This document shows, piece after piece, positions 1-7,631 of a stretch of 64,000 nt of DNA. The stretch is from the NCBI RefSeq assembly GCF_900114115.1, contig NZ_FORX01000020.1, positions 23,429 to 87,428 of the forward strand, written 5' to 3'. This DNA is from Desulfomicrobium apsheronum (GTDB taxonomy: Bacteria > Desulfobacterota > Desulfovibrionia > Desulfovibrionales > Desulfomicrobiaceae). The translations under genes and the position numbers were made by a program. Position 1 is the stretch's first letter. The number at the start of each line of letters is the position of its first letter. The notes under the pieces are model-generated. The model was not told the DNA's origin. It did no database searches and saw only the letters and a program-made list of their open reading frames with translations.

Positions 1-87
1 CTCCACAAACTCCTCGGATAATCCCTTTCCTTTGTTCGCTTGCTTCTTCGGTACTATGACTTCGTCCGACTGCCTGGCTGCGTTCAT
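1..87 (-). CDS. Group II intron reverse transcriptase/maturase, N-terminus only (cut by window edge)
   Basis: An ATG at 87 (minus strand) opens a frame of 29 codons that runs off the left edge of the window. The visible residues (MNAARQSDEVIVPKKQ, then ANKGKG) match the usual beginning of LtrA-type intron-encoded proteins, which carry a basic 'VVPxKxxNKG' stretch before the reverse transcriptase domain. The protein would act in intron splicing and retromobility. It lies just 3' of the sequence seen at 125-412, which is characteristic of the domain I region of such introns. The RT and maturase domains are outside the window, so whether the element is intact cannot be judged. Confidence 0.6.
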   Translation of the reverse strand, partial: MNAARQSDEVIVPKKQANKGKGLSEEFVE

Positions 88-470
88 GCCGGGCTTCGGC
101 GCTTGGCCTTCCCCGACCGGACCTTCAGTTTGCAAGGCCACAGACAGGCCCTTCCGGGTTCCGCGCAAGAAGTTTCGATGCATGCCAGAGTCTACGACTC
201 CGCCAAGCCGAGAAGCAACTCGCGTTAACGCTGCTTCCCGTGTGGCCTTCCCGATCTGAGAACACGGTCGGCACTCGGAAGTTTGAGATTTCGAAGCTCA
301 ATGGCTGGCCTGCACCTGCCTCTGTCAACGCTTCAGCCGCAACATTACTGCCACAACCGCATGACTCGAGGCCGGCGTGATTCGCTATTTCTTCACCGTA
401 CGACTCTTTCATTCGCTACTTCTTGCCGGTTTACCGGCGCTTTCTCTCTGAGACCAAGAACTCACTAATC
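1..470 (-). mobile_element. Group II intron, 5' ribozyme portion (partial)
   Basis: The minus strand from about 412 to 125 translates to a peptide starting MKESYGEEIANHAGLESC, a spurious reading frame that recurs in the 5' ribozyme region of many bacterial group II introns immediately upstream of the maturase. Here it is followed, in the right place and strand, by the maturase start at 87. I could not find a clear GUGCG-type 5' intron end in the next few hundred bases, so the right boundary near 470 is a guess. The element may be truncated there, where a heptamer repeat tract begins. Confidence 0.55.
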
Positions 471-918
471 TCATTCAGTCTGTGATCGGTGATTGGGAAT
501 AGGCAACGCAACAGGACTGCGATCATCAACCGCATCCCCTGAAACCTTCCACACCCCTTTCCCGAATTCTCAAATCAAGACGCGCAAAGGATACAAGTCC
601 CGTGCCAGCAAGACTTTTCTCGAAACCAGCGGGAAAGCCAGGCCGGGCGGGAGCTGAGCGTTTTCTTCCAGCTGGATTGAATGGATGAATGTTGTCTGAT
701 TTGGCTGGATTGTCTTGATTGGTGAATGGTGATTGGTGAGTCGTGATTGGGGTAAGCCGAGCCTCGCAGAGCCAATGCCAGGGACGGCCTTGGAATACGT
801 ATTCATCCGCATTGCTTCCCGTGCTTTCAAAAGACATTGGACTTTGAGTGATCGGTGAACTCTGCGCTTTCAAACCAATTAGCGGCTTTGACAGCCGTAA
901 CCAACATGGTTATAAACT
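471..918. other. Intergenic stretch without a supported gene
   Basis: About 450 bases lie between the intron fragment and the ruined higB. Reading frames here are short and show no recognisable family. The stretch holds scattered copies of a TGATTGG/GTGAATG heptamer (around 484-500 and 717-753). I see no RNA gene or convincing promoter apart from an AT-rich segment just before 919. Confidence 0.6.
717..753. repeat. Short tandem heptamer repeat (TGATTGG / GTGAATG type)
   Basis: The stretch is built of 7-bp units such as GTGAATG and GTGATTG in tandem. The same units recur at 1692-1722, 1817-1850, 2407-2442 and, inverted, at 5622-5646, always between toxin-antitoxin remnants. Confidence 0.7.
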
Positions 919-1351
919 ATGATAAAGACATTCGCACACAAGGGGCTTGAAGCATTTTTCAGAACGGGCTCGACAAAGGGGATTCAAGCCAAGCATACAT
1001 TCAAGTTGTCTTTGATACTTGACCGGCTTGATGCCGCAACGTCTCTGCAAGCAGGCCGTTGAAAAACGGCGATCTGCTGCGTCATCAAAAAATCCAGACC
1101 GCTTATGTATGCGCAATACACCGCGCGTCCTGGATTTTTTCGTTTCCTTGCATCTCACCATTTTTGAACGGCCTGCGAATTATGATTTCTTTAACAATCA
1201 GCAAGACGTTCATTTCCCAGGCGCTGGGCTTCATCCCCTTCAGGGCAACCTGACTGGCCATTGGTCAGTTAGGGTTTCAGGCAACTGGCGGGTGACGTTC
1301 TGACTCGAAAATGGTGACGTTCACGTCGTCAATTATCTCGACTATCATTAG
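919..1351 (+). pseudogene. higB: higB toxin gene, split by an inserted palindromic element and carrying a nonsense codon
   Basis: ATG 919 opens MIKTFAHKGLEAFFRTGSTK and continues to DAATSLQ, the N-terminal half of a HigB/RelE-fold mRNA interferase. The frame then meets an inserted element. The C-terminal half resumes at 1202 in another frame (DVHFPGAGLHPLQGN, then WSVRVSGNWRVTF), is stopped by TGA at 1301-1303, and would otherwise continue LENGDVHVVNYLDYH to the stop at 1351. Removing 154 bases (1052-1205) rejoins both halves in one frame of 92 codons, the normal HigB length. The TGA sits where homologues often have Arg or another coding residue, consistent with CGA to TGA. The antitoxin higA follows 8 bases downstream and is intact. 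Confidence 0.88.
1052..1200. mobile_element. Palindromic MITE-like element, copy 1, inserted in higB
   Basis: This is a 149-bp non-coding element starting CAGGCCGTTGAAAAACGG. Its other arm is TTTTTGAACGGCCTGC, followed by an AT-rich tail ending TCA. Nested inner arms (AAAAAATCCAG / CTGGATTTTTT) surround a GTATGCGCAATAC centre. It is flanked by a direct repeat GCAAG (1047-1051 and 1201-1205). Excising element plus one GCAAG restores the higB frame, which fixes both boundaries. Related copies lie at 29057, 36723, 50686-50916 and 53524. Confidence 0.85.
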
Positions 1352-1359
1352 GAGGCCGC

Positions 1360-1689
1360 ATGCAGACCAGAACCCGTAAACCGACGCACCCAGGCCGCAT
1401 CATAGAGCACCACTACCGGAGGCCCTTGAACTTGACCGTCACGGCCCTGGCCGGACACTTGGGTATATCCCGGAAGCACCTTTCCAACCTTATCAACGAA
1501 AAGGTGGGAATAACTTCGGATATGGCCATGCGCCTTTCCCGTGCTCTCGGGACTTCTCCCGATCTGTGGATGAACATGCAGAAAACTCGGGATTTATGGG
1601 AAGCGGAACACGAGCGCACCGGCTGGGAGGAGGTGAAACCTTTGCCCGGAGTGCAAGGTGTTGGCGGCGTTAATGCGGTGGCGGATTAG
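1360..1689 (+). CDS. higA: HigA-family antitoxin, Xre-type HTH protein
   Basis: The product is a 109-residue DNA-binding antitoxin of the HigA/VapI type. It opens with the family signature of a Pro-Gly box (THPGRIIEHHY). A five-helix HTH follows at about residues 25-75 (LAGHLGISRKHLSNLINEKV), and then the typical LGTSPDLWMNMQ segment. A GGAGG ribosome-binding site lies 4 bases before the ATG. In an intact module it would bind HigB and repress its own operon. Here the upstream toxin is interrupted and carries a nonsense codon, so this is an orphan antitoxin that may persist as an autoregulator or as an anti-addiction protein. The last 15 residues (PLPGVQGVGGVNAVAD) are atypical and may be a drifted tail. 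Confidence 0.88.
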   Translation: MQTRTRKPTHPGRIIEHHYRRPLNLTVTALAGHLGISRKHLSNLINEKVGITSDMAMRLSRALGTSPDLWMNMQKTRDLWEAEHERTGWEEVKPLPGVQGVGGVNAVAD

Positions 1690-1691
1690 GG

Positions 1692-1722
1692 AGTGGTGAT
1701 TGGTGATTGGTGATTGGAAAAG
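1692..1722. repeat. Short tandem heptamer repeat, downstream of higA
   Basis: Four or so TGATTGG units follow the higA stop, then GAAAAGGCAA. The same heptamer plus GAAAAGGCAA combination recurs at 2424-2450, and a flanking CAGATAGAGGTGTC also recurs (about 1754 and 2454), so a larger composite unit is dispersed here. Confidence 0.7.
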
Positions 1723-1816
1723 GCAACGGCTGAGGCAAAGGGAAAGACATTTCAGATAGAGGTGTCTCTCAATGGCTCTATCACTGAATGATGATTGGGA
1801 AAAAAATTGACCTGTC

Positions 1817-1850
1817 CATTCACTATTCACCATTCACTATTCACCATTTC
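1817..1850. repeat. Short tandem heptamer repeat, inverted orientation, abutting the hicA remnant
   Basis: Alternating CATTCAC and TATTCAC heptamers occupy the place where the N-terminal two thirds of hicA should be. The surviving hicA coding sequence starts right at its end. Confidence 0.7.
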
Positions 1851-1853
1851 AGG

Positions 1854-1934
1854 TCTACCATTGGCAGACACACGGAAATTCCAGAAAAGATTGTGCGCCA
1901 AATCGAAAAACAAACCGGTGTAGCGTTGCATTAA
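1854..1934 (+). pseudogene. hicA: hicA toxin, C-terminal remnant
   Basis: The frame reads STIGRHTEIPEKIVRQIEKQ then TGVALH and stop. This is the characteristic C-terminal end of HicA toxins (the 'R-H-x-E-I-P' segment of the double-stranded RNA-binding-like fold). The catalytic His region and everything N-terminal to it are gone and replaced by heptamer repeats. The stop is 12 bases before the hicB ATG, which is normal operon spacing. The fragment cannot encode an active mRNA interferase. Confidence 0.75.
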
Positions 1935-1946
1935 AAGGAGGTCGTC

Positions 1947-2387
1947 ATGGCCTATTATTTTCTGATTTTTCTGCCCGTCGTTGAAGGCGGGTATGCCATC
2001 TTGTCTCCTGATTATCCGGAACTCACGTCGCAAGCCGATACTCTGGAAGAATGCATGACCATGGGAGCGGACGCGCTGGCCATTATGGCCGAAGAGTACG
2101 CCAAGGCACGCAGGCCTCTACCCGAACCGTCCAGCATGGCTCAGGCCCGGACGTTTGCCGTGAGCGAAATTGACGACAGCGTTGATCTGAGTCGCGAACC
2201 GATCTTGCAACTCATTCAGGCGCCAAACGTGGACATGACCCCAGTCAAGATATCCATCAGCCTGCCCAAGTCTGACCTGGAAGCAATCGACGCCAAGGCG
2301 CGTCGCCTGGGCATGACCAGATCCGGCCTGCTGGCCAGTGCCGCCAAGGTGTATCCCGGAGGAAAAGGACGCGGAGCCTCTTGCTGA
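1947..2387 (+). CDS. hicB: HicB-family antitoxin (toxin partner lost)
   Basis: The 146-residue protein has an N-terminal HicB partial RNase H-like fold (YYFLIFLPVVEGGYAILSPD, then PELTSQADTLEECMTMGADAL). A C-terminal ribbon-helix-helix type DNA-binding segment follows (VKISISLPKSDLEAIDAKAR, then RLGMTRSGLLASAA). A strong AAAGGAGG site precedes the ATG. HicB normally binds HicA and represses the operon. Only the last 26 codons of hicA remain upstream, so this antitoxin is an orphan. The tail after residue 130 (KVYPGGKGRGASC) runs towards the next heptamer repeat and may not be original. Confidence 0.88.
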   Translation: MAYYFLIFLPVVEGGYAILSPDYPELTSQADTLEECMTMGADALAIMAEEYAKARRPLPEPSSMAQARTFAVSEIDDSVDLSREPILQLIQAPNVDMTPVKISISLPKSDLEAIDAKARRLGMTRSGLLASAAKVYPGGKGRGASC

Positions 2388-2406
2388 TTGGTGATGCTGG
2401 TGAAAA

Positions 2407-2442
2407 GGGATTGGTGAATAGTGAATGGTGATTGGTGATTGG
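2407..2442. repeat. Short tandem heptamer repeat, downstream of hicB
   Basis: Tandem units (GATTGGTGAATAGTGAATGG, then TGATTGGTGATTGG) are followed by GAAAAGGCAATCCAGATAGA. They match the tract after higA closely enough to suggest a common dispersed source. Confidence 0.7.
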
Positions 2443-2491
2443 AAAAGGCAATCCAGATAGAGGTGTCCGTCGATGCCTCCATCGATGCCTC

Positions 2492-4771
2492 CTACCCCCG
2501 CTCCTCCGCCAGATACTCCATAAGAGCCTCCTCATCCATGGTCGGCGCCAGGGCGTTGCCTTGGGCGTAGGTGCAGCCGTGTTCCTGCAATGAGCACAGG
2601 CGCGTTGCGTCCTCGACGCCGGGGGCGATGAGGATGAGGCCCGTGCTCCCGGCGATGGAGGAGAGGCTTGCCAGCACGCCCGGATCGTTCTGCAGGGAAG
2701 CGTTCAGCTTGAGCCCGCGCAGCGGGAAGTGGTGCAAATCCGCAAGGGAGATGTGGGTCGCGTCGAAATGATCCACGACGATGCCCACCCCGGCCTTGTC
2801 CACCTCCGCGAAGATACTTGAAAACCGCTCCCCGAAATACTTCAGCCATTCCTCGCGCACCTCAAGAACAATGGCCTCGGGGCAGAGGGCATTTTCGAAG
2901 ACGACCTCCGTCAACTCCTCGATAAAGCCAAGACGCAACGCGTTTCTGAGAGAAACGTTGAGGCCCAGAAAAAAACCTTCCCCCATGATCTGCTGAAAAC
3001 GCTTCAAAGCCGCGCAGGATTTCCGGACCGCCCACGCCTCAAGTTCGAACACCACGTCGCTATGCTCGGCAAAAGGCAGAAACCATTCGGCCCGCAACAG
3101 TCCCTTGCGCTTGTGGTTCCAGCGCATGTAGGCCTCGACTCCGCGGATCGTTCCGGTCTGCAGGTGCACTATCGGCTGATAATGCATGCACACTTCGTTC
3201 TCCAGAAGCGCGTTGCGCAGCCCGCTTTCGATCCGCAAGAACTGCACGGCCTCGTTGTTCTGCCGATCATCGAAAATCACAATCTGCCGCTCGCCCCGCT
3301 GCAGCGCCCGTCCGAGCGCGGCCGTGGCATCTTTGAGCATGTCCTTTTCGTCCGTGTAATTCCGGGGGGCCATGACCACGCCAAAGCTGCACGTCACCCG
3401 CAGCTCGCTCTGACCGAGCTTGAAGGCCCTTGCGGTTTCCTCCTGGATGCGCTGCGCGACGCGGACGGCTCCGATGACGTCGGGGACATTGTCCAGCAAT
3501 ATGAAAAACTGCTCGGAATCCAGATACGCCGGAATATCGAGCGTGCGCAGACATTTTACGGTCCGCTTTGCCAGCATTTCAAAAAAAGCCTTCTGATCCT
3601 CGATCTGGGGAAGAACCTGCTCCGCATTGTCGATACCCATGACCAGTAAGGCGAAAGCGTAGTCAGGATGTCGAATGGAGCGCTTCAGGGCGTACTGCAG
3701 GCTGTCGGAAAACGTGTGGTCGGAACCTGCTTTCGGGCTATCCGAGCCCAGCGAATCCGTGGTCGGATGATAATGCGCGGAGAAAAAAAGCGGATGGCCC
3801 TTCTCATCCTTGTGCAGATAGACGCGGACATGGCAGGGCACGAACTTTCCACCGGACGTCTGCAACTCCGTATCAAGTTCCTGTGTGCGGCCTGTTTCAA
3901 GAAGGGAGGCCAGAACATTTTCCTGCAAGGCCTGAAAATCCAGGCTCGCCAGATCGACGGTCCAGTTCCGTGTCGCAAGATCGTATCGGGAATATCCGCA
4001 AAGATTGAGGAAAGCCTCGTTTCCTCCCAGAACCCGCCCGTCGGCATACCCGGCCAATACCGGCGTTTCCAGATGGCTCAGTATCTCTTCCATGAAAACA
4101 TTCTTCTGCGCCAGGCGGTGATATTCGACAAACCCGTCGAGAACCGAATCGGCCAGAGTCGGTGCCCCGGCGTGCCTGTCTGTTTCGGAAGACAGATCCG
4201 GCCGCAGATAGACATCCGCATCGATGATCACGGCGGGAGAGGTCATGAGCGCACCCAAAACTTCGGGCTGCAAGGGGGGACGCACCAGCGTGAAGGACAC
4301 CATGGCCGACCTGTGCCCCCCGGAGCGCACAGGCGTCTGGCCTGCAAGATCATCCGTAACGGGCTGCGAAGGAGGCTCGGCACGGACGACGCAAACCGTG
4401 AACGCGCCACCCGCCTCATTCGGAAAAAGATCCGGCGCCAATGGAACGACTTCTCCCTCTGCATCGAAAATCGTATCGTCGCGCTGGTGGCTTCGCGCCT
4501 GGCCCAGGCATTCCCAGTCTTCCTCGCCCTCGTCAGGCACAAGCCGATGGCCTGCACGTCGTGCCTGCGTTTTGAGTGCATCAAAAAAATTGCGGACGCT
4601 CTGCCCGGAAGTGCAGATCACAATGCAAGAATCGACAGGCAGAAGAAGGAGAAATTTGTCCAGATCGGGAGATACGCGACGCAAACGAAAATATTCCGTT
4701 TTTCCTGAAGCATTCAAGGAAGGAAATGAGAAAAAAACCAATTCTTCCGGTGAAAGCAAGTTATTACTCAC
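2492..4771 (-). CDS. PAS protein with degenerate GGDEF and EAL domains
   Basis: The protein has about 759 residues. An N-terminal region of unknown fold is followed by a PAS domain (about residues 230-330, including ETPVLAGYADGRVLGGNEAF). A GGDEF-like domain comes next (about 360-520), in which the active-site loop reads LDSEQFF instead of GGDEF. The C-terminal EAL-like domain (about 530-755) has EAY for EAL, DHFD for DDFG and APGVED for the usual AEGVET. Key metal and catalytic residues are therefore missing in both domains, and I infer a non-enzymatic c-di-GMP sensor or scaffold. The start is uncertain: a GTG at 4771 is used here, but the frame stays open to a TTG at 4837 and no strong ribosome-binding site is visible for either. 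Confidence 0.82.
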   Translation of the reverse strand: MSNNLLSPEELVFFSFPSLNASGKTEYFRLRRVSPDLDKFLLLLPVDSCIVICTSGQSVRNFFDALKTQARRAGHRLVPDEGEEDWECLGQARSHQRDDTIFDAEGEVVPLAPDLFPNEAGGAFTVCVVRAEPPSQPVTDDLAGQTPVRSGGHRSAMVSFTLVRPPLQPEVLGALMTSPAVIIDADVYLRPDLSSETDRHAGAPTLADSVLDGFVEYHRLAQKNVFMEEILSHLETPVLAGYADGRVLGGNEAFLNLCGYSRYDLATRNWTVDLASLDFQALQENVLASLLETGRTQELDTELQTSGGKFVPCHVRVYLHKDEKGHPLFFSAHYHPTTDSLGSDSPKAGSDHTFSDSLQYALKRSIRHPDYAFALLVMGIDNAEQVLPQIEDQKAFFEMLAKRTVKCLRTLDIPAYLDSEQFFILLDNVPDVIGAVRVAQRIQEETARAFKLGQSELRVTCSFGVVMAPRNYTDEKDMLKDATAALGRALQRGERQIVIFDDRQNNEAVQFLRIESGLRNALLENEVCMHYQPIVHLQTGTIRGVEAYMRWNHKRKGLLRAEWFLPFAEHSDVVFELEAWAVRKSCAALKRFQQIMGEGFFLGLNVSLRNALRLGFIEELTEVVFENALCPEAIVLEVREEWLKYFGERFSSIFAEVDKAGVGIVVDHFDATHISLADLHHFPLRGLKLNASLQNDPGVLASLSSIAGSTGLILIAPGVEDATRLCSLQEHGCTYAQGNALAPTMDEEALMEYLAEERG

Positions 4772-4960
4772 GGCACATCTCGGGTGATTTATCTCATCTT
4801 TTAGAACTCGAACTTGCGTGAAAGTATCAAGACACAAATTGTTTTTCTATACATTGCGGTCTTAAAGTCAACGAAAGTGGCATTATCCCCGTCGCCACAG
4901 CCATTGCAGAAAGCCCATCATGCCATATACAAGGCGTATATAGCAACACGGGAGGATACC

Positions 4961-5193
4961 ATGGAATCAGGGACCGTATTCATCAACAACCGCACCAGGC
5001 CGTACGCCTGCCAGCCGGGACGCGGTTTCCGGATTCCGTGAAGAAGGTGCAGGTCAGGGTTGTTGGCAAAGAGCGGATTCGCACCCCGGTCGATGCGGCC
5101 TGGGACAGCTTTTTTCTCGGCGATCAGACCGCCACCGACGATTTCATGACCGAACGGGCGAGCCAGACACAATCAGAGCGGGAAGCATTGTAA
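4961..5193 (+). pseudogene. vapB: vapB antitoxin gene with a 1-base frameshift
   Basis: ATG 4961, with GGAGG 6 bases upstream, begins MESGTVFINNRT and then goes out of frame to an early stop at 5041. Shifting by one base near 5001 gives QAVRLPAGTRFPDSVKKVQV and onwards to SQTQSEREAL, a complete SpoVT/AbrB-type VapB antitoxin ending at 5193. Restoring one C in CGCACCAGG would repair the frame. The vapC start follows after one base, the usual vapBC arrangement. Confidence 0.82.
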
Positions 5194-5194
5194 C

Positions 5195-5592
5195 CATGCT
5201 CAAATATCTCCTAGACACAAGCATTGTCATCTATGTCATCAAGAATCGTCCCCCTGTCTGTACTTGAAACCTTCAACCAGAACCAAGGTCGCATGGCCAT
5301 CTCTTCCATAATCTTTGCGGAGCTTGCGCACGGAGTGAAAAAAAGCGCCAACCCGGCTCGAAACCTGTCCATGGTGGAAGACTTTGTCAGCCGTCTCGAC
5401 GTGCTCCCCTACGACGACAGGACCGCCTGGCAATACGGCATCATCCGCGCCGCCCTGGAGCGACAGGGAACGCCCATCGGCGTCAACGATCTGCACATCC
5501 CAGGCCACGCCCGCAACCTGGGCATGATCATCGTCACCAACAATCTGCGGGAATTCGAACGGGTTTCGGGAATCAGCGAGGTAAATTGGGTG
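5195..5592 (+). pseudogene. vapC: vapC PIN-domain toxin gene with a 1-base frameshift
   Basis: ATG 5195 begins MLKYLLDTSIVIYVIKNRP, the first PIN motif with its catalytic Asp, then frameshifts in a run of five C (about 5249-5253) and stops. One C fewer gives PLSVLETFNQNQGRMAISSI, then FAELAHGVKKS and GVNDLHIPGHARNLGMIIVT, covering the remaining acidic motifs of a VapC ribonuclease. Family similarity ends near 5592. The frame stays open to 5778, reading through an inverted heptamer repeat. Both genes of this module are therefore broken. Confidence 0.82.
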
Positions 5593-5621
5593 CAAGAAGA
5601 GCATCGATTGGCTTGGCCCTG

Positions 5622-5646
5622 CCCAATCACCATTCACTATTCACGA
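5622..5646. repeat. Short tandem heptamer repeat, downstream of vapC
   Basis: The sequence CCAATCACCATTCACTATTC is the inverted form of the heptamers seen after higA and hicB. It immediately follows the end of vapC similarity. Confidence 0.65.
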
Positions 5647-5672
5647 TCTTTTCCCACATACTTGGGCAGGAA

Positions 5673-6101
5673 TTACTTTTCTTCGACCTTGAATTTGTTC
5701 ATCCCGAAATTCCGCGACGGGTTGGGGTATTTGCTGGTCAGGAGCAGCTTGTTGTCCTTCAGGAAGCCCAGTACGTGATCCACCCGAGGCGCCACCTCGG
5801 TCGGATCCATTTCATACAGGTTCGACACCAGATGCACGCATTTGTCTCGGGAAATTCTGTTGTACATGAACAACAGCACGGTCGTACCTTCGACCCCCTT
5901 GAATTCTGCCGGCTCGAAAAGTCCCTTTTTGCTGCCCATGACAACGCCGGTGTCGGACAACTCGACCGAAACGTAATTTCTGGCCACAATGATGATATCT
6001 TCCTCAACCGTTTCGTTGTGCGCTTGAACGCCAATGGCGCAGCACAAAAAGGCAATGGTCAGAGCGATGCTCAGCGGCACCTTCACTTTGAAGCGTTTCA
6101 T
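5673..6101 (-). CDS. Small exported protein of unknown function
   Basis: The product is 142 residues, starting MKRFKVKVPLSIALTIAFL with a clear Sec signal peptide (cleavage probably after VQA, about residue 27). The mature part is mostly beta-prone (VEEDIIIVARNYVSVELSDT), with a central EFKGVEGTTVLLFMY and a basic/acidic C-terminus. An AAGGAGGG ribosome-binding site decides this start over longer upstream frames. I do not recognise the family. It is transcribed away from the Rpn gene, and its 3' end lies close to the vapC remnant. A periplasmic location is the only firm inference. Confidence 0.75.
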   Translation of the reverse strand: MKRFKVKVPLSIALTIAFLCCAIGVQAHNETVEEDIIIVARNYVSVELSDTGVVMGSKKGLFEPAEFKGVEGTTVLLFMYNRISRDKCVHLVSNLYEMDPTEVAPRVDHVLGFLKDNKLLLTSKYPNPSRNFGMNKFKVEEK

Positions 6102-6440
6102 GATTCCCTCCTTTCCCAGGCATCCTTCCCGTGCTCGTATCAATCCCCGTGCCACAAGCCAGCCGCCATGCCCAAACCATCGACCAACAAAGACCTGCGA
6201 GGCTTTTAGCGAATGTTGTACAGCCGAATGAAGGGATGCTTTTGTCTGATTTTTCCGGAAACTGGAAAATTTTCCAATGGACAGACGATGGCAGGAAATA
6301 ATCAGCGCGGTGGAATGAGACAACGGAAACAATGAAAGGATGCGGGGAAGGCATGCACGCCGCAGTGCTTACAATTCAGGGATGATCAGTATGCAAAAAC
6401 CGAACAGGCGCCCGCGAGACATCGCGTTCGAGCCCCACTC
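6102..6440. other. Intergenic region, no gene seen
   Basis: About 340 bases lie upstream of the small exported protein and downstream of the rpn gene. An imperfect hairpin (TTTTCCGGAAACTGGAAAA, about 6251-6269) is present. It probably contains the promoter of the 5673-6101 gene, but no clear -35/-10 pair can be assigned. Confidence 0.5.
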
Positions 6441-7466
6441 TCAGGACGGATCTTCAGGAGAATCACTGAAAACATCCTCGAAGGCCCGGGCATCAAGGAT
6501 GCGCTCGGCCCAGAGGTCGAGCTGTTCGGGCGTGGCCATGCGCAAACGTTCCTGGACCCGGATATCCAGAACATCCTGTCCAAAACGCTTGGTAAGTTGA
6601 CGCTGCAGAACCATCAAACGACCTTCCTGGCGGCCTTCCTGGCGACCCTCCTGACGACCTTCCTGACGACCTTCCTGACGACCCTCCTGTTTTCCCCTGT
6701 GAAGCAGACGTTCGGCAAGCGTCATGATTGTACCCTTCTTGGTTGATGAAAGTAGCATTTCGGCTGCATCATGCATAACGTTTTCCTCGATGTCCATGGT
6801 CTGGGTCAGATAACGGAAGATGACCTGGACCCAGCGCAGAGACGGTTCATCGTCATCAAGCTCGCTCAGGACCCGGTAGATGTCGAGCAGATGCTCGATG
6901 GCCCGTGGATCGTTCTTGGCGCGAAAACAGGTCAGCAGCAGACGCAATATGATGGAGCCCTTGATGCGTTCCTCGGATCCAGGAGAAAAATCATGGAAAG
7001 CCAAGGCAAAATCCGGAACATACGCCTTGAAACCGGCGTCCGGCAAAGCCACGAGCTCGCCCAAGTGAACAGCACGCTGCCTGGTTTTGCCGTGATATAC
7101 GACGATGGGGATGATGAGCGGCAGGATCCTGCGCGCTTTGCGCTGCTTGCGGGCCAGTTCCCAGATTTCGAGCATGTAGCGCAGCACCTGCAGGGCCACG
7201 AAACGGTCGGGGGTGCTTTTGTGCTCGAACAGGAAATAGACATAGGCGGGTCTGTCACCGCTCAGCCGGACCTCGTAGAGCAGATCCGAATGGTGCATGG
7301 TCTGATCCGGGGCCACGAAGGTGTCCTTGCAGATGGCCAGGGTTTCAAGACGAACATGCCTGACGACGGCCTCCGGCAAATACTGACGCATGAAATCCGC
7401 AGCGACATCCTTGTGACTCATGGTTTCGCGAAAGAGCGCGTCGTGAATGTTGTTGACCATTTGCAT
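6441..7466 (-). CDS. Rpn-family recombination-promoting nuclease / transposase_31 (PD-(D/E)XK)
   Basis: The protein has 341 residues. The N-terminal NIHDALFRETMSHKDVAADF is typical of Rpn/YhgA-like proteins. The nuclease core is visible as SDLLYEVRLSG (Asp) followed by YVYFLFEHKST (the E-x-K pair). RpnA-type proteins nick DNA and stimulate RecA-independent recombination. The C-terminal part holds a run of six GRQE-type tetrapeptides (about residues 258-285) encoded by 12-bp tandem repeats, then a helical tail of the DUF4351 kind (VLQRQLTKRFGQDVL). The start ATG at 7466 has no good ribosome-binding site, and the second ATG at 7460 is equally possible. Its position just outside the genomic island suggests accessory but older content. 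Confidence 0.85.
   Translation of the reverse strand: MQMVNNIHDALFRETMSHKDVAADFMRQYLPEAVVRHVRLETLAICKDTFVAPDQTMHHSDLLYEVRLSGDRPAYVYFLFEHKSTPDRFVALQVLRYMLEIWELARKQRKARRILPLIIPIVVYHGKTRQRAVHLGELVALPDAGFKAYVPDFALAFHDFSPGSEERIKGSIILRLLLTCFRAKNDPRAIEHLLDIYRVLSELDDDEPSLRWVQVIFRYLTQTMDIEENVMHDAAEMLLSSTKKGTIMTLAERLLHRGKQEGRQEGRQEGRQEGRQEGRQEGRLMVLQRQLTKRFGQDVLDIRVQERLRMATPEQLDLWAERILDARAFEDVFSDSPEDPS
6618..6689 (-). repeat. In-frame 12-bp tandem repeats within the rpn gene
   Basis: Six copies of a 12-bp unit (variants of GACCTTCCTGAC on the plus strand) encode consecutive GRQE residues. Copy-number change would alter linker length without a frameshift. Confidence 0.85.
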
Positions 7467-7631
7467 GGCGCGACCACTACGTCAGGCGCGCCCGGAGAAA
7501 CAACACCACCTTTTACCGGAAAACCCCGTACGGGTCGGGAAGGCAATCCCTGGATCAAATGAAGGGCAAAATCATGGTGGCACCCAAAAGGCCAAAAAAA
7601 GGGGATGCACGTGCATGCAACCCCTTATTTC

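Noticed and set aside
1019..1303. Independent 94-residue protein
   Set aside because: Its first half is read through the palindromic element in a chance frame; only the second half is coding and belongs to higB.
6600..6700. Possible CRISPR array because of regular short repeats
   Set aside because: The 12-bp units are contiguous, without spacers, and encode GRQE residues inside the rpn gene.
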